In this document: positions 35,801 through 47,147 of the stretch, in pieces
How the letters are laid out: each line of letters begins with the position of its first letter
Position numbering within the stretch: the stretch's first letter is position 1
Source: Istiophorus platypterus
Taxonomy: Eukaryota > Chordata > Actinopteri > Istiophoriformes > Istiophoridae
Direction of reading: 5' to 3'
Assembly: GCA_016859345.1 (NCBI GenBank)
Contig: CM029126.1
Coordinates: 14,005,027 to 14,069,026 of the forward strand
Length of the DNA: 64,000 bases
Translations under genes and position numbers: made by a program
The notes under the pieces: generated by a model
What the model was told of the DNA's origin: nothing
Seen by the model: only the letters and a program-made list of their open reading frames with translations
The model's database searches: none

Positions 35801-37452
35801 TCAAGCTGACCGTCACTCCAGAGCCAAAGTGCCACAGGAGAGAAGCAGGGACAGGTAAATGACAACCGGCGTTTTGGAGTGGACATTATTTAAGATCCCA
35901 ATCCCAGTATGCTCTGAGACTTCTCAGTATGTCTTACTGGTTTGTAGATTTGAAGGTCAGTTTTGTTTCTGAAACCCAGATCTGCGACACACTCAATGCT
36001 CTGTTCAATGTTCAATGTCAATGTTATTCATTCGTCCTAGCGACATCTTTGGTGTGAAGCAAGCAGTCTTTGCTGTGACAGTGTTTCAGTGAAGTGTGGC
36101 CAGTACTGTCAGAATTTTCTCTGCAAATTTTCAAGTGTTCAAAATTGTTCTGATGTTCACAATGCCTGGCTCATGGTCTGTGTGTATGTTTGGACTTGCC
36201 ATAGATTTACTGAAAGATGGCAACATACCTGAAGGCTTTTCTGATTATTAAAACAGCTAATGCAGCAAACAGATATAGATGCGATGGATTGAATATAACT
36301 AAAAATGATAACAATGTGTCTCAGTCTGTAAGTATTGATGTTGCCGAATACTTTTTGCTGTTCTGAGCTCTTTAACTTTCTCTCTTTAGATCGCTGTCAC
36401 CAGGAGGAGGGGCGCTCAGCGGACAAACGGCTCTCCTCATACATCAGGTCAGTACCCACCAAGGATGCTTTGCTTAGAGGCTCGCCTTCGTGTATTGTAT
36501 TAATTCTTGTAGATTAAATGTTTAAACCATTGATAGTGGTCCTCATTTTATTCATTATAGCAGCAGAGGGCAGAGCAATGAGGTGCCCTCCACTGAGGGT
36601 CAACATTACTGTGTGGATGAGAACACAGAAAGGAGGAATCACTACCTGGACCTGGCTGGTATAGAGAACTACACCTCCAGATTTGAAGGCAAGTGTCTTT
36701 TCAAAATTTACATTATTATACTACAATGGCAAATAGACAGTAGAAAGGTAGCAGAAACAGTACAGTTATAAGTACAGAAAATTTAAATCATACAAACCAC
36801 TTACCCGAGGACTCTGTGCTGTCCTTCAGGAACCACCCCTGCCTTCCCTCCTCAGGAGTCCCATGGTCGGAGCTCCCAGAGCCAGAACCGCTCCCGCTCC
36901 CAGGAACCAGAAACTCAAGTTATTCACCAGCGCCGCTCACAGATCATCAGCGATAGCTATAACCCCGCAGAGTCTCGAAGCAAGGGTGCACAGTTCCTCA
37001 AATCGCCCAAAGGAAACTACAAGGGAAGCGGAGGGAATAACGGGGGCAGTGGAGGTGGAAAATCCACTAAATGTCATGGCTACCACCCCCCCCTGCAAAC
37101 TATGCTGCACAGTGGCAGCGCAACGGGCCACGGGGGTCAGGATGTGTACCACTTGCCACACCAAGCCCAACCCTCTGGCCACCACCAGCACCCTTTGCAA
37201 TACAGTCACAGCAAACGCCTCAGGGCCAAAGCCAGAGAAGCCCTGTCCCCATCCAAAACCCCGCTGTCCCCTCAGTCCCACCCCCAGCAGCAACCCCCCA
37301 TGCCCTCTGTACTGCCAAGCCTGGAGAGAGAGCAGGCGTCTGGCCCTCCTGGGAGCCCGGGCTTTGTGGTTCCTGTGGTCCAACGTCACGAGCACCACCA
37401 TCACCATGAACACCACCACCACCACCACTACCACCATTACCACCAGACATGA
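14827..37452 (+). CDS. nkd2: Naked cuticle homolog 2 (Dishevelled-binding Wnt antagonist)
   Basis: NKD2 binds Dishevelled through its EF-hand (EFX) region and dampens Wnt signalling; the mammalian protein is also an N-myristoylated escort for TGF-alpha vesicles. Ten coding exons: 14827-14851, 14984-15010, 15115-15206, 33063-33123, 33956-34083, 35446-35541, 35713-35854, 36390-36447, 36561-36688, 36830-37452. They join in one frame to 459 aa plus TGA. The start MGKLQSKY has Gly2 for myristoylation. CPLEGVVLPPEKAEG lies near residues 62-76. A single EF-hand loop, DFDNSGKVTKED, lies at 133-144, followed by MSSLMHTIYDVVDASVNHS. YCVDENTERRNHYLDLAGI and FLKSPKG are family landmarks. The C-terminus is the hallmark His-rich tail ending HHYHHYHQT. 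Intron 9 begins GC, not GT. Teleosts carry several nkd genes; I cannot tell nkd2a from nkd2b. Confidence 0.93.
15645..15680. repeat. (GT)n microsatellite
   Basis: An almost pure GT dinucleotide run with one interruption (GA) near its end, inside nkd2 intron 3. Confidence 0.95.
17583..17829 (+). promoter_or_regulatory. TATA-like box and TCF/LEF-like site in nkd2 intron 3
   Basis: TATAAAAG at 17583-17590 lies in a locally GC-richer stretch (about 17380-17680), followed 230 bp later by AGATCAAAGG at 17820-17829, the optimal TCF/LEF binding sequence. Together they could mark an internal promoter or an enhancer of nkd2. No exon with a good donor is evident directly downstream, so a promoter role is weak; single motifs do not establish function. 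Confidence 0.3.
18277..18299. repeat. (CA)n microsatellite
   Basis: A perfect CA run of about eleven units in nkd2 intron 3. Confidence 0.95.
20422..20628 (+). repeat. Diverged fish interspersed repeat (TTAAAGGAAT...GACATTTTGGG type)
   Basis: The segment reads TTAAAGGAATTGATTGACAT, then TTTTGGGAAATATGCTTATTC, GCTGAGAATTGGATGAGA, TTAGCTTAGTAAAAAGCTAG, GGGGAAACAGC and AAAATCTGCCTAAAGGCACC. I recognise this succession as a repeat very common in percomorph fish, whose fresher copies contain GACATTTTGGGAAATACGCTT and GTTAGCTTAGCTTAGCATAAA. There is no coding capacity. I am not sure of the transposon class. Confidence 0.7.
20655..20793. repeat. 14-bp perfect inverted repeat around a 111-bp interior
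   Basis: CTGCGTAAAAAGCT at 20655-20668 is matched exactly by its reverse complement AGCTTTTTACGCAG at 20780-20793. The interior is GC-richer than the surroundings. It follows directly on an interspersed repeat and is probably the remnant of a second small transposon, though I do not recognise a family. Confidence 0.55.
25802..26575. mobile_element. Old non-autonomous hAT-like element in nkd2 intron 3
   Basis: The left end CGGTGATTCCCAACC (25802-25816) and the right end GGTCGAGAACCACTC (26561-26575) match, with several differences, the inverted ends CAGTGGTTCTCAACC and GGTTGAGAACCACTG of hAT/Charlie-type elements. The left end is soon followed by GCGGGGTACTT, also typical of fish copies. The 774-bp interior is AT-rich, rich in TTAA, GGTTGAA and AACAGTT words, and without an ORF of note. 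I could not find a clear 8-bp target duplication, consistent with age. Confidence 0.5.
28320..28560. promoter_or_regulatory. Candidate Wnt-responsive enhancer in nkd2 intron 3
   Basis: Three TCF/LEF cores lie within 113 bp: ATCAAAG at 28414-28420, CTTTGAT at 28425-28431 and ATCAAAG at 28520-28526. The first two form an inverted pair with a 4-bp spacer. Around them are a MEIS/TGIF-like GTGACAGCTGACAGG (about 28373-28387) and a GCTAATC homeodomain-like word. The composition is mixed and unlike the AT-rich or repeat DNA nearby. NKD genes are known Wnt feedback targets; enhancer function here is inference. Confidence 0.4.
31816..31850. repeat. (CA)n microsatellite
   Basis: An interrupted CA run with TA substitutions in nkd2 intron 3. 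Confidence 0.9.
33124..35445 (+). other. nkd2: nkd2 introns 4 and 5 (exon 5 lies between at 33956-34083)
   Basis: Apart from exon 5, I see no coding signal. A 167-codon open frame at 33361-33864 resembles nothing I know and its composition is that of the surrounding DNA. No repeat family was recognised. Confidence 0.6.
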
Positions 37453-38195
37453 CCGCCCTCGGTGTGCAGTGACTCAAACTGTACAGGACCAACCACAACC
37501 AACCACACCAGTCTGAAGGACTTATCGTCATCCCATGGGAGTGTTTTACGCTCTGTCCAGGACCTTTTTATTCTCCTCTTGCAAGCTATATAGATATATC
37601 CTGAGATTAGATGTACTGAGGAATGGTGTAGTGTGATGGTAGATGATATTGGACCGCAAAGGTTGTTTTTCTGAAGTTATTGTGTAATAACAAAAAGATG
37701 TGTGGCACAGCTTTGAAGTTTTGGTCAATTTTCTGCTGGGACTGCTGTGATCGTTTTTCAGTAAGGGTACAGATACCAGAAATACACAGATCAGAGGAAT
37801 GTTGTCCTGACACCCTTATCCTATTGACGCTGTCGGTTGAAGTCCCAGGAAGCTAAATATCAGAGTAGGTGTGTTGTTCTATGTGAGACCTTTCCAAAAC
37901 ATGGATCTCAGGTGTAAAGGTGCTGCTGCTCTCAAGCTTTTCACAGAGGCTTCTTCCCCTAGGAGGCCTGACGTAGACTGAGGGGTTTCCTGTTTGGGGA
38001 GGGAACATAAAATCACCACTGCCAGTTTTAATGCAAAAATATCTTGCTATATGTATAAAAAAAATCTATATATGTAAACACATTTTATTGTATAATTATT
38101 ATACTGTATATGCATATTTCATCATGGATATAATTATGCATATATGTATGTTGTCTTTTATATATTTTAATAAACGTTATATAGTTCATTTATAT
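37453..38195 (+). other. nkd2: nkd2 3' UTR
   Basis: The region from the nkd2 stop codon to about 20 bases past the AATAAA at 38169-38174. It becomes strongly AT-rich towards the end. The end point is inferred from the hexamer. Confidence 0.55.
38169..38174 (+). terminator. nkd2: Polyadenylation signal of nkd2
   Basis: AATAAA about 720 bases after the nkd2 stop codon, in an AT-rich context and followed by a T-rich stretch. It is the first canonical hexamer I noticed downstream. Confidence 0.6.
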
Positions 38196-40340
38196 TATTG
38201 CAGCTACAGTTTGTTTATTTCTGATCATGACACAAGAGGATGTGTCTGCTGCAACTGTGTAGACAGAAATAGAAAAACAACAGCACAAACCACTTGAAAT
38301 GAACTAATTTGTTTAGACTTAAACATTAGCTCTCACTATTAAGATGGTTCAGGGGCTTGAGAATAGATATTTACTACTCTGGTTTTAGAATAGGTAATGA
38401 GAACCCGATTGTAGTGTTTGGTTTTCTGGTCATTTTAATGGGAACAAATAGGAATCAAGGCTGATACTTTGCAGATGATGGATTAAATTAGAACAATGTG
38501 TAAGTGAGTGTGGTTTAGAGTAATTTGATCAGGATGTAAATTGATTAGCCAGCTGTCGTGTGGTAGATTTGTGTCAATGATCTCAAGGAGGAGTGTGATT
38601 TAAGGTTCAATGCAGCCACTTGATTTTTTCATCGTCAGCATATGAAAAGCTCTTAATGACTATCAGTTACATTAGGTTAATCTAAAGGGAACAGCTGCAG
38701 CTCTCTTCCATTAATACACAACCAAATTCAGAGTTTTTACAACTACAGGATGGTGTATGATTTTCTTCTTTCCTGTTTGTACTTGTCTCTTGCTGTCTGA
38801 GAGGTGTGAATTGCTCAGTCAGTAAAAGATCTTAACACAAACCTGTGCGATCTGAAGGGATCTTTAATACATGGTTGTGCTGTAATCCCCTAAAGGGTTC
38901 ACACTGTAGACTAATACATCTCTCTAGGGTGGTTCTGTTTGCCCTGAGGATGGAAGCCCAGGGAATAGTCTTATTCCACAGCGCCTACAATCTACTATAA
39001 TTTTGATGTAACCAGCATCTGGCCCCTTATGTGTCAACTAGTTTGTGGTAATTTGGTTAAGGACAAACCTGTTGAGGTGCATGCACAGTGTAAATAAGAC
39101 ATTAAGCGAAATAAGAAAACTAGATTGTGACACAGGACTCCTCTGAGACAATTCAATTCAGCCATAATTTATTTCATTATGCTGCACCTGTGCTTTTCCT
39201 GAAAGAGGCCGCAGAAATCAAAGATCCCACCATGAACCAGGGGCGCTCTAAATCTGGTCACCAGTTTGTCACGGAGCAATTTGGGTCAGCCACTAGGTGG
39301 AAACAAATAGCTATCAGGGCAGTACACAGTACTGAGACATCAGTGAGGATGGTGCTGCTGTTGACTGGTTTATTTATTAAATGAACAGTTCACAGATATA
39401 TATCACTATCTTTTTTTTTTGTATTGGATGATACTTGACAGTGATGTAATGTTGAATGTATGGACCTGCTCAATAGAAAAGATGTGAAACAAAATGGGAA
39501 ACATGGGACATAAATGACCAAAATGTTCATTGAGATACTATGAGATTCAACAGGGCCAGCGCTCACTCTTAGGCCCACTCTTAGATCTGTTGAAAAATTA
39601 AAGTGCATATAAACGGGACAACACTGAGGAGAGAAAATAGATGCCCAGCCTATATTTACACTGTACTAATAAAGGTGATAATACAGCTTGTGATCCACAT
39701 GTAAACAAGAGTTGCTCCACCAGCAAACACAGGAACAACCTTTCTCTCCTAAACTGACTTCTTAGCCTTTAATGCAACACCAGACACCAGCGACATCAAT
39801 TGACATGACCTATTTCTTGGCTGTTTGGGAGATTTTGGTCATATGAGTTTTATCAACAGGTAGGAGTTACATTGTTTACCTCTAACCTTTAAGGACGTTT
39901 AATTCAAGTTGGCTCGAATGTCCATTCTTGACCTTGGAAGGAGCAGCTGAGTAAATAAGCTCACCTTAAGGCCCATTTTCTGGCACTCCTGGAGCTTTTG
40001 ATCATATCACATATTTATCGTCAGCAGCTGAAAAAATAATAAGCTCCAACTGCTGTGTCCAAGGTCATGAATGAACTTTGAATCTCAACTAGTTAAGACT
40101 TTTTTTCCCCCAAAAAACTTGTCAAACTCTTAAAATAGTTATATGATCTGCTCTGACAAGAAAGAAAAAAAAAAAGTCTGCTTGATCCATAAGTGAGAAT
40201 AAAATTGGAAAATAGTTAAAATAACTTAATGGAACAGATTAACCTTTACTTCCATTGAGAAATGGAGGATGGGGGACGACAGGGAGGTTAACTATTACAG
40301 CTTTATTATTTTTATTTATTCAACGTAGCTATTCCCATTT
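38196..40340. other. Intergenic region downstream of nkd2
   Basis: I see no gene, RNA or recognisable repeat here. The DNA is AT-rich, and its open frames are short and without family resemblance. Confidence 0.55.
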
Positions 40341-40997
40341 TGCAGAGTTCAGCCTCAGCCACCTTGCTGAGCGTGCACGTTTCACGTGACCATTACTCTG
40401 TAGATCCACCTGTCACTGAAGTAAAACTACAGAGCGCAGCCACAGCAGAAATGTGACCCAACTCATTTATTTCATGCGCTGGAAACACATGAAACTTGTC
40501 GTATAATCGTTTCTTTGTGGCGCCTCGTATCAACGCGCTTTTGTTAATTGCCAGCTCGGCTCAGAGACGACGGCATTCCCTGCTCCGGTCGTCAGGGATT
40601 TAGGGAAGGACTGAATCCGAGCCCCGGCTGAGACAAACAATGGAGGCTATGAAAGGCGAGGGGAGGGGTCGGACTAATGCAAATATCCATTTTGTGCGCC
40701 CTGGAGAACCTGCACCAAACACTGACAACCACCAACTTCCACCCAAAATGAGCAAGTGCTGCAGACGCTGGCCGTAAAGCAGCTTAATATTTATTTTTTT
40801 TAATATAATATCTCCGCGGGTATATTGTCGTTTTATCTGCACAAAGTTTCCGGCAAAAACTTCTTCCACGGAGGCTTCACTCATTCTGCAACTTTCCTCG
40901 GTGACACCTGGCGCAGAAGAGGAGACGGTTTCTGGAGACAGGACGCTGCAGCATCACCGAAATGCGCTAAGTGCACCTGCTGAGGGACGAAAGACAG
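40340..40997 (+). promoter_or_regulatory. Candidate distal promoter and non-coding first exon upstream of plekhg4b
   Basis: GC content and CpG frequency rise between about 40350 and 41000, the only such rise between nkd2 and the plekhg4b start. A plausible donor, AAAGACAG|GTAGGA, falls at 40998 after a stretch with no long frame. This suggests a 5' UTR exon ending at 40997, spliced to a downstream exon of the plus-strand gene. No transcript evidence is available; an unrelated non-coding RNA promoter is the alternative. Confidence 0.35.
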
Positions 40998-42189
40998 GTA
41001 GGAGGGGTATGGTGTCCGCAACTCTCTCCTCTGAGGCGACTTTTCGCCGTTTCAACACGCAAAGAAACTAAAAACAACCCCCCTTTTTTGCTTCCCTTTA
41101 CTACGACTTTCAGTTCCTGTGAAGCTTTCTGAGGAAACTTTCCTTGAACTCAAGCCTTTCTCCCAAATATACAGCAGTTTTGTTCGGCCCACCTTTTTTT
41201 TTTTTTTCGTTCTGTGCGGCTTATTTAGTGCAGCTAAGCCTTTCTCAGGAAAACGTGATTATCTTCAGACCATCGATACGCTGGCTTTCATTCAAGACAT
41301 GCATGAGAAAGGCTTTGCAACATAATGGGTCAGTGGGAGCCCGTCTGCTTGTAAAGGCGTGGGGCAAACGCAGGGGGAATCTCACTTGAATAACATCATG
41401 TGAGGGAAGCAGACAGCATTTCTGAGAAATATCAAAACCCCCAAAATGTGAGATTGACCCTGTTTGAATACCATTAGAAAATAGACGTGGAGCAGAAAAG
41501 TCTAAACATTTTTTTGTAAAATAAATAAATAAACAAATACATGAATAAATAAGCACATGTAAATGAAGTCTGGAACCGGCTTTGCATCAGTTTTTGCCAG
41601 CAGTGAGCAAAAGTACCGGAGTGAAATTTTACTGTAACCACCCCCCCAGAGAAACATCAAAGCGGACTCAACATGAGGCCTTTATCTGAACAATTGCTCC
41701 ATTCTACCCTGCACCCCAACCCTGACCACCCCCACAGGCCCCTATTCCCAATTTCCACTTGATTAAGCCCTAAGCTGAGCAGAGTTGAAACTGGAGGGAA
41801 AATGGTTCACTAATTCTGACTCTGGAGTCTGACGCAGGGGAGTAGGACTGTTCTCTGCTCCAATTTGGGTCTGACTCAATAAGATGACGAGAGTTCTCCC
41901 TGAAGCCTTTAAACCCCCTATTGTTGGACAAATATAGGCAGAACAGACTGACCTCTTGGTAAATATGGGGGGGGGGGGGTATAAGACGGAGACAAAACAT
42001 TTTATATTTTCAGTAGGTTGATGATAATTCCCTCTTGGCACATGGTCTGCTGAGACGACACAGTCTGTCATGTCAGCTGTTTGTGTCTGTGTAGTACATG
42101 TTCTGCCTGTGGACACAAATCTCCCTCCGGGACAATAAGGACTATATCAGGATGTTATTTCCTGCCTTCTGTTGCATTTGATTATTTTC

Positions 42190-42290
42190 AAACTGCAACT
42201 AACGATTATTTTCATCATCCATTACTCTATTAGCTTCTTTTCTCGATTAACCATTTGTTTTATAAAACATAAAGCTTTAAGATATTTTGA
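42190..42290 (+). repeat. Truncated copy of the CTGCAACTAACGATTATTTTC repeat
   Basis: ACTGCAACTAACGATTATTTT, then a CATCATCCATTACTC-like part, TTTTCTCGATTAACC and TTTTATAAAACATAAA follow the order of the repeat seen at 5061-5415. This copy is closer to the common form at its left end and fades after about 100 bp. Confidence 0.65.
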
Positions 42291-44562
42291 CTTATGATCG
42301 CATCAACATATAAGCAAAACCCACTTTACACTGAAATCAGAATGTCATCAATCATATTTGTGTTTTTATTATCAAGTAAAAATCATGTTTCCGTTAACCA
42401 TCAGTAATGTGCATGAGCAGTTTTGAAATCCTGTTTATTTTCAGGTGAATGCAAATTTTCAAGTTTTGGTGTAAAAAGCCGCTAACATAGTTTATGATAA
42501 CTTATTACAATACAGGAAGAATATCTGACAACTCCTCCTTGTTTCTTTTGTCATAAACCTCCCTGTGCTACTGCAAGTTGCAATATCTTCCAAATGTAAC
42601 AAGCACAGCTTAAAGTGTTGAAATCTGGAACTTGCTGTAGGTTTTATACTATTTGCAGGCCATTATCTCTATTTGTGAGGGTAAGCAGAAGCAGCCTGAA
42701 GACCACTGTACACATTCCCTGTCTGGTGTTGAGGTTGCCAGGCAATGTGAGCTGCTGGATGAAGGCTGCTCCGATGGCTCTTTTTCTCCCTCAGGCTTCT
42801 CTCTCCATCTCTTTCTGTCTTGTAACCCCCCCACCACCACCACCACCTCTTCTCTCAGCGTGTTCTCCTCTTCTGCATACTAATAGATGAAGCAAAGGCT
42901 GATTACAAACCAGGGCTGTCAAACTGATTATTAATATTCTTCTCCTTGGCCTCTGCTTATAGTGGGAGAAAGTTTATGGGATCTTACTCGGCTATTGTTG
43001 TTTGTTGTATTTACTGTTTTTCCCTAATTCACTGTGAAATGCGGCAGACAGAAAGTCTAGCAGTCTCCACTTATTGTCTGGTGCCTGGATTAGTGGTGTT
43101 GTATTCTGCAGGAAAGTTAGGTTTGTATCGTCCGTGTGTTGGCCACTAGAGGAGGGTAGCATGCAAGTTCTGTTTCACCAGAAGGAAACCAAGACCGGTG
43201 CAAGTTCTGCTTTTGTTTTTGCCATTAGTGTATTCTGATAAAATGTTAATGAAGTGTCTCATGGAGCTACAAAAATTTTTGCCCCGCACTCAGTACCTTC
43301 AAAAGCCACGGTCAGTATTTTCAGGCCTCTATCTCAACAGCATCTCTAAACAGGAAGGAATCATTACTCTGACAACAACTGGCAGAGTGAGTGTTTAGTT
43401 TACATAAAAACATGCGCTCTCAATTACAAAAGGAGACAAATTCAAGAGCAGTCAACAGAATGCCACATCAGTGTAATAATCATGGAGTTTTGCTGTTCGT
43501 TTAGAATGATATTCCCTTTAAGTTAATTATTTTCACACGTAAATTTGCATTGAAATGTTTTTAGATTGTGAAATATAATAATGCACAATTTCACATATTC
43601 ATTTTACACTTGAAGTTTAGTGCAAAACTGAGTATGGCTCTTCCTTATAGTCTCATTTATAGAATCTTCTTTTTACCATGAAGTTACACTCCGTTGTCTG
43701 ATGGCCTGTCTGAATCAGATATGTAAAAGTAGATAAATGAAAGCACATTTACAACATTTCCCTGAAACACTTATTTTTTTTACTTTGCAGTAAAAATAAT
43801 TTCATCCAAACAATATTACAGACTATGATACTAAATTATGCTGAGTTGTTCAGTTCACAAACTCTCCTTTTTACCAAGTATTTTTCTTTAAATCTGTAAT
43901 TGAGTCTTATTTCCCTTAAAGAAGTAAACAATCTGACAGTCCAATAAGAAGATTCCAACCGATGCAATGTAAATGTTGTTTCAAGTACTTTCTAAAACAA
44001 AGTTTCACTTTTCATAATTATAGTTCAGCAACATTCCTCATTGTTTCTTGTTTCAACAATGTCTTGAAATTAATTAAGTCAGAAAAAAGTAAATTGACTT
44101 GAAACTGGTTTAATACAGTGTTGTTACTTCAATGACAGTTCTTTTCTCACTTGTTTTAGGGAAATACATATATTTTTAGGGCCATAATCTACCTCAACCT
44201 CAACCAACTACACAAGTAAATTCATTAATAATAAACCTGTACTATGGATATAACATAAAGTAAATGTTTAGTACGACTTTACTTGCTGTAGTGTACTTTT
44301 ACATTGTGGTATTACAACTTTTGCACTAAAAAAAAAAAACTGTATACCACTTTCACTGCTCTTTCACCGTGCTTTTATATATAGATACAAATAGAGAGCA
44401 TAGAAACTCCTTTTTGTCATTGAGGAGATCCCCAATGACAAAATTCCTCTTCCTGATAGGCCCTATCCTCAGAGATGGGTATAATTAGAGCAATGGAAAC
44501 AGGAAACACCTCGCCCTCCCTATCGTTCTCTCCCCCATTTCTCTACCTCCTTGCCCCCCCCC

Positions 44563-44617
<55 letters not shown>

Positions 44618-44631
44618 ACACACACACACAC
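44563..44631. repeat. (CA)n microsatellite
   Basis: A run of more than thirty CA units with one TA interruption, preceded by a C run and followed by CTCTCTCCC. Confidence 0.95.
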
Positions 44632-47101
44632 TCTCTCCCTGCCCTTAGATATGCATTTTTTTTTTTGTTCAAATTATCAGGTGCAGACACTTTGGGTATC
44701 GTCCATAATGAGTCCTTTGATGCTTATCACGTTGTCTTACGTTGTCAGGTTTACTGGAAATGAGGATGTGGTTCAGGCCTTGTTTTTTTTCTTTTTCCTG
44801 CCTGAAAGAGATGAACAAACTGCAAAACTCTGACCTTGTTGGCCTTCATCTATCAGCCTCTGTGTAAAGACAACCCATAGTTATTTTCATTATATATTAA
44901 AAGGCAGTTTTCTTTAAGTGCATATGTCATTGAAAAATGACCTTTACTAATGTGATATTTTAAAATTGCTTACTTATTTTGACCAGCTGCCAGAAAACCC
45001 AAAGCTGCTCACAGGGATGTGAAAGAGAGGAAAAGCAACCTAACCTCACATTTTAGAAGTTTTTGCCACCATGTGTTCGGTGTTATGATTTGATAAAGGA
45101 CTAATTGAAAATTTAACTGTTGTTTCTGCAAAAATAATCTGAGAGATGTAAGCAGACTCTTTTATTTCTATTCATTCTTTAACCCTCATGATGGCTCTGA
45201 TATTGTACAACTTTTTACACTGTCTAAACCCTAATCCTTGTCACAGTGCTTTATTTTTGCCTGCCTATGATTCATTTGTGGTGAATGTTTGCACACCTTC
45301 AGTAGTTTAGTCCAATGTGAGGGACAGAGGCAAGGGTCTCTAATTTCTACTCCTTCCTCCACAGATTAAAGACCGTGCAGAGACCAGGTGTACAGCTCAG
45401 ACCAAAGATTAGCCACACGTTGCACTTCCCTTCTTATAAGATCACATAAAAGAGCTGCTCGTGCACCATACTCCACCTCTGTGAGGGTGAACTATTTACA
45501 TTTATTTAGAGCAGGTAAACTTCTCTCAACTCTCCATTAAGAGGGCTGCACCAGCACTTAACCCAGTTCCAGTGGTGTCTCCTTCATCTTAGGCATGCAG
45601 ACTTCAAGAGAGGGAGAAGTCAGTCTTTTTTATTGATTCGGAGGAGCAGCTCCCACCTTTCCCCTTTCCGGTGTGGAATGCACACCTGGAGGTGTTTGCC
45701 GAGTGGCTCGTGTAATCCATATAACAATGCAGGCTGACATCTGGTGCCATCAGAAGTACTAGAGACAGTTTGCATTCTTACAAACTCTGCATTGTCCATA
45801 GACCAATATGTGTGATACTTTTGAGCTGTTTATTGTTTCATTTATCTGGTAATCCTTTGTTTTCATTACTGACAGAAGAATAGAGGTTTCACAGGGTTTT
45901 AAGATGATTAGAGTCTTTTAAATTAGCAGATAGTGAAATGAAAGTATAGAACTGATTTGTGAAAATTATTATAACCTAAAATCAAAACCTTTCCATATGT
46001 TTAAGACACCACAAATTGCACAGAAGGGATCAGAATGCACAGGTAAAGTGCAGTTTTCTAGACTTTGTTGACATGGCAGGTCAGTTGAGCTGCACTGCTC
46101 ATGGTTCCCCTCACAGTGTACACACAGGAGGGAGAGAGATGGGTGCAGATAAAACGACTGGGTTACGCCCCGCCGAGGAATTGGGATGCCTGGGGGGCTG
46201 GGAAACTTCTGCCTGGCTAGTCTTAATATTGTGATTCTCCTCAGTCAACAAAGCAGTGTGTTTGATGGAACATGTCAGGTTTCTCCAGGACTATGGGGCT
46301 GGTCCTCTCCTCTGGTTAGACAGCTGTCAGCCCCTCAGAGCCCAGAGAGCCAGCGACTCCTCCATGTGTGGTTTGAGACTTTAAAGCAGCAGAGCAGAGC
46401 GGAGCGAGGTGAGTGCTGATATTCAAGCCAATTGAACAGCTTTGGCTGGGATTAATTTGGATTCAGTGTTGGATTGTTAAGGAAAGTTAGGCTCATTGTT
46501 CTTCCTGTGGAGGTGTATTGTTCTCAGAATTAAACCAGCATGTGCTTTACTAAAGGAAGAGGTTGAGCAGCAACCATCGTTAATTGCACCTAATCTGAGA
46601 GCAAAGATAAGTGTTATTGTTTCTCTACAGTGTTCCATGAGGAGGATGGCAGTCATTGTTTTCAGATTATACTGGAGGGATTTTTTTATATTTAAATTGA
46701 AAATTCAATTCTATTAATCCAGAAATGTAAGTTAGGCTCAGCCACTGAGAGTAGGATATTACCGGAGGGTATTTTTGCCTAGTTAAATAACCCATCACAT
46801 AGAAGAAACATGAAATGCTAATGCTGAACTTTACACTATTTATACTTTCTTAATACGGACTAATATTTTTTTTTAAATGCAATAAATGCAATGTTATGCA
46901 GACAAAAAAACGTGTTTAATATGAAATAGTAAGCCATGCTACAGTAAGTACTCAATGTGCATTTTTTTTCCAAGTTTATTTCCCTTTGACAAGTGCTATC
47001 ATATAGAATAGTCACATATTCAGAGATAAAGAAAAGGCATGAATAGCTTAGGGGGCACTCTATGGGGAAAAAAAGAATTGTGTAACTATCAAATCAAGTG
47101 A

Positions 47102-47147
47102 AAAAACAATGTATTCTTGACCTTTTAGTCAAGAATACATTGTTTTT
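47102..47147. repeat. Perfect hairpin with 20-bp arms and 6-nt loop
   Basis: The arm at 47102-47121 (AAAAACAATG, then TATTCTTGAC) is exactly complementary to 47128-47147, separated by CTTTTA. A palindrome this long and perfect is unusual by chance. It could be a small transposon remnant or a structured RNA; no family is recognised. Confidence 0.8.

Noticed and set aside
36937..37443. 168-codon antisense frame opposite nkd2 exon 10
   Set aside because: It is the shadow of the His/Pro/Ser-rich sense exon: its Val/Met run is the reverse of the CAC/CAT repeat.
44551..44763. Thr-His repeat open frame over the CA microsatellite
   Set aside because: A dinucleotide repeat read in frame; the same applies to open frames over the GT runs at 15645, 49277 and 54402.
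46016..46419. Overlapping open frames before a good donor at 46409, considered as an alternative plekhg4b first exon
   Set aside because: No family similarity and no start leading in phase into the DAESLD exon; at most a non-coding exon, with no further support.
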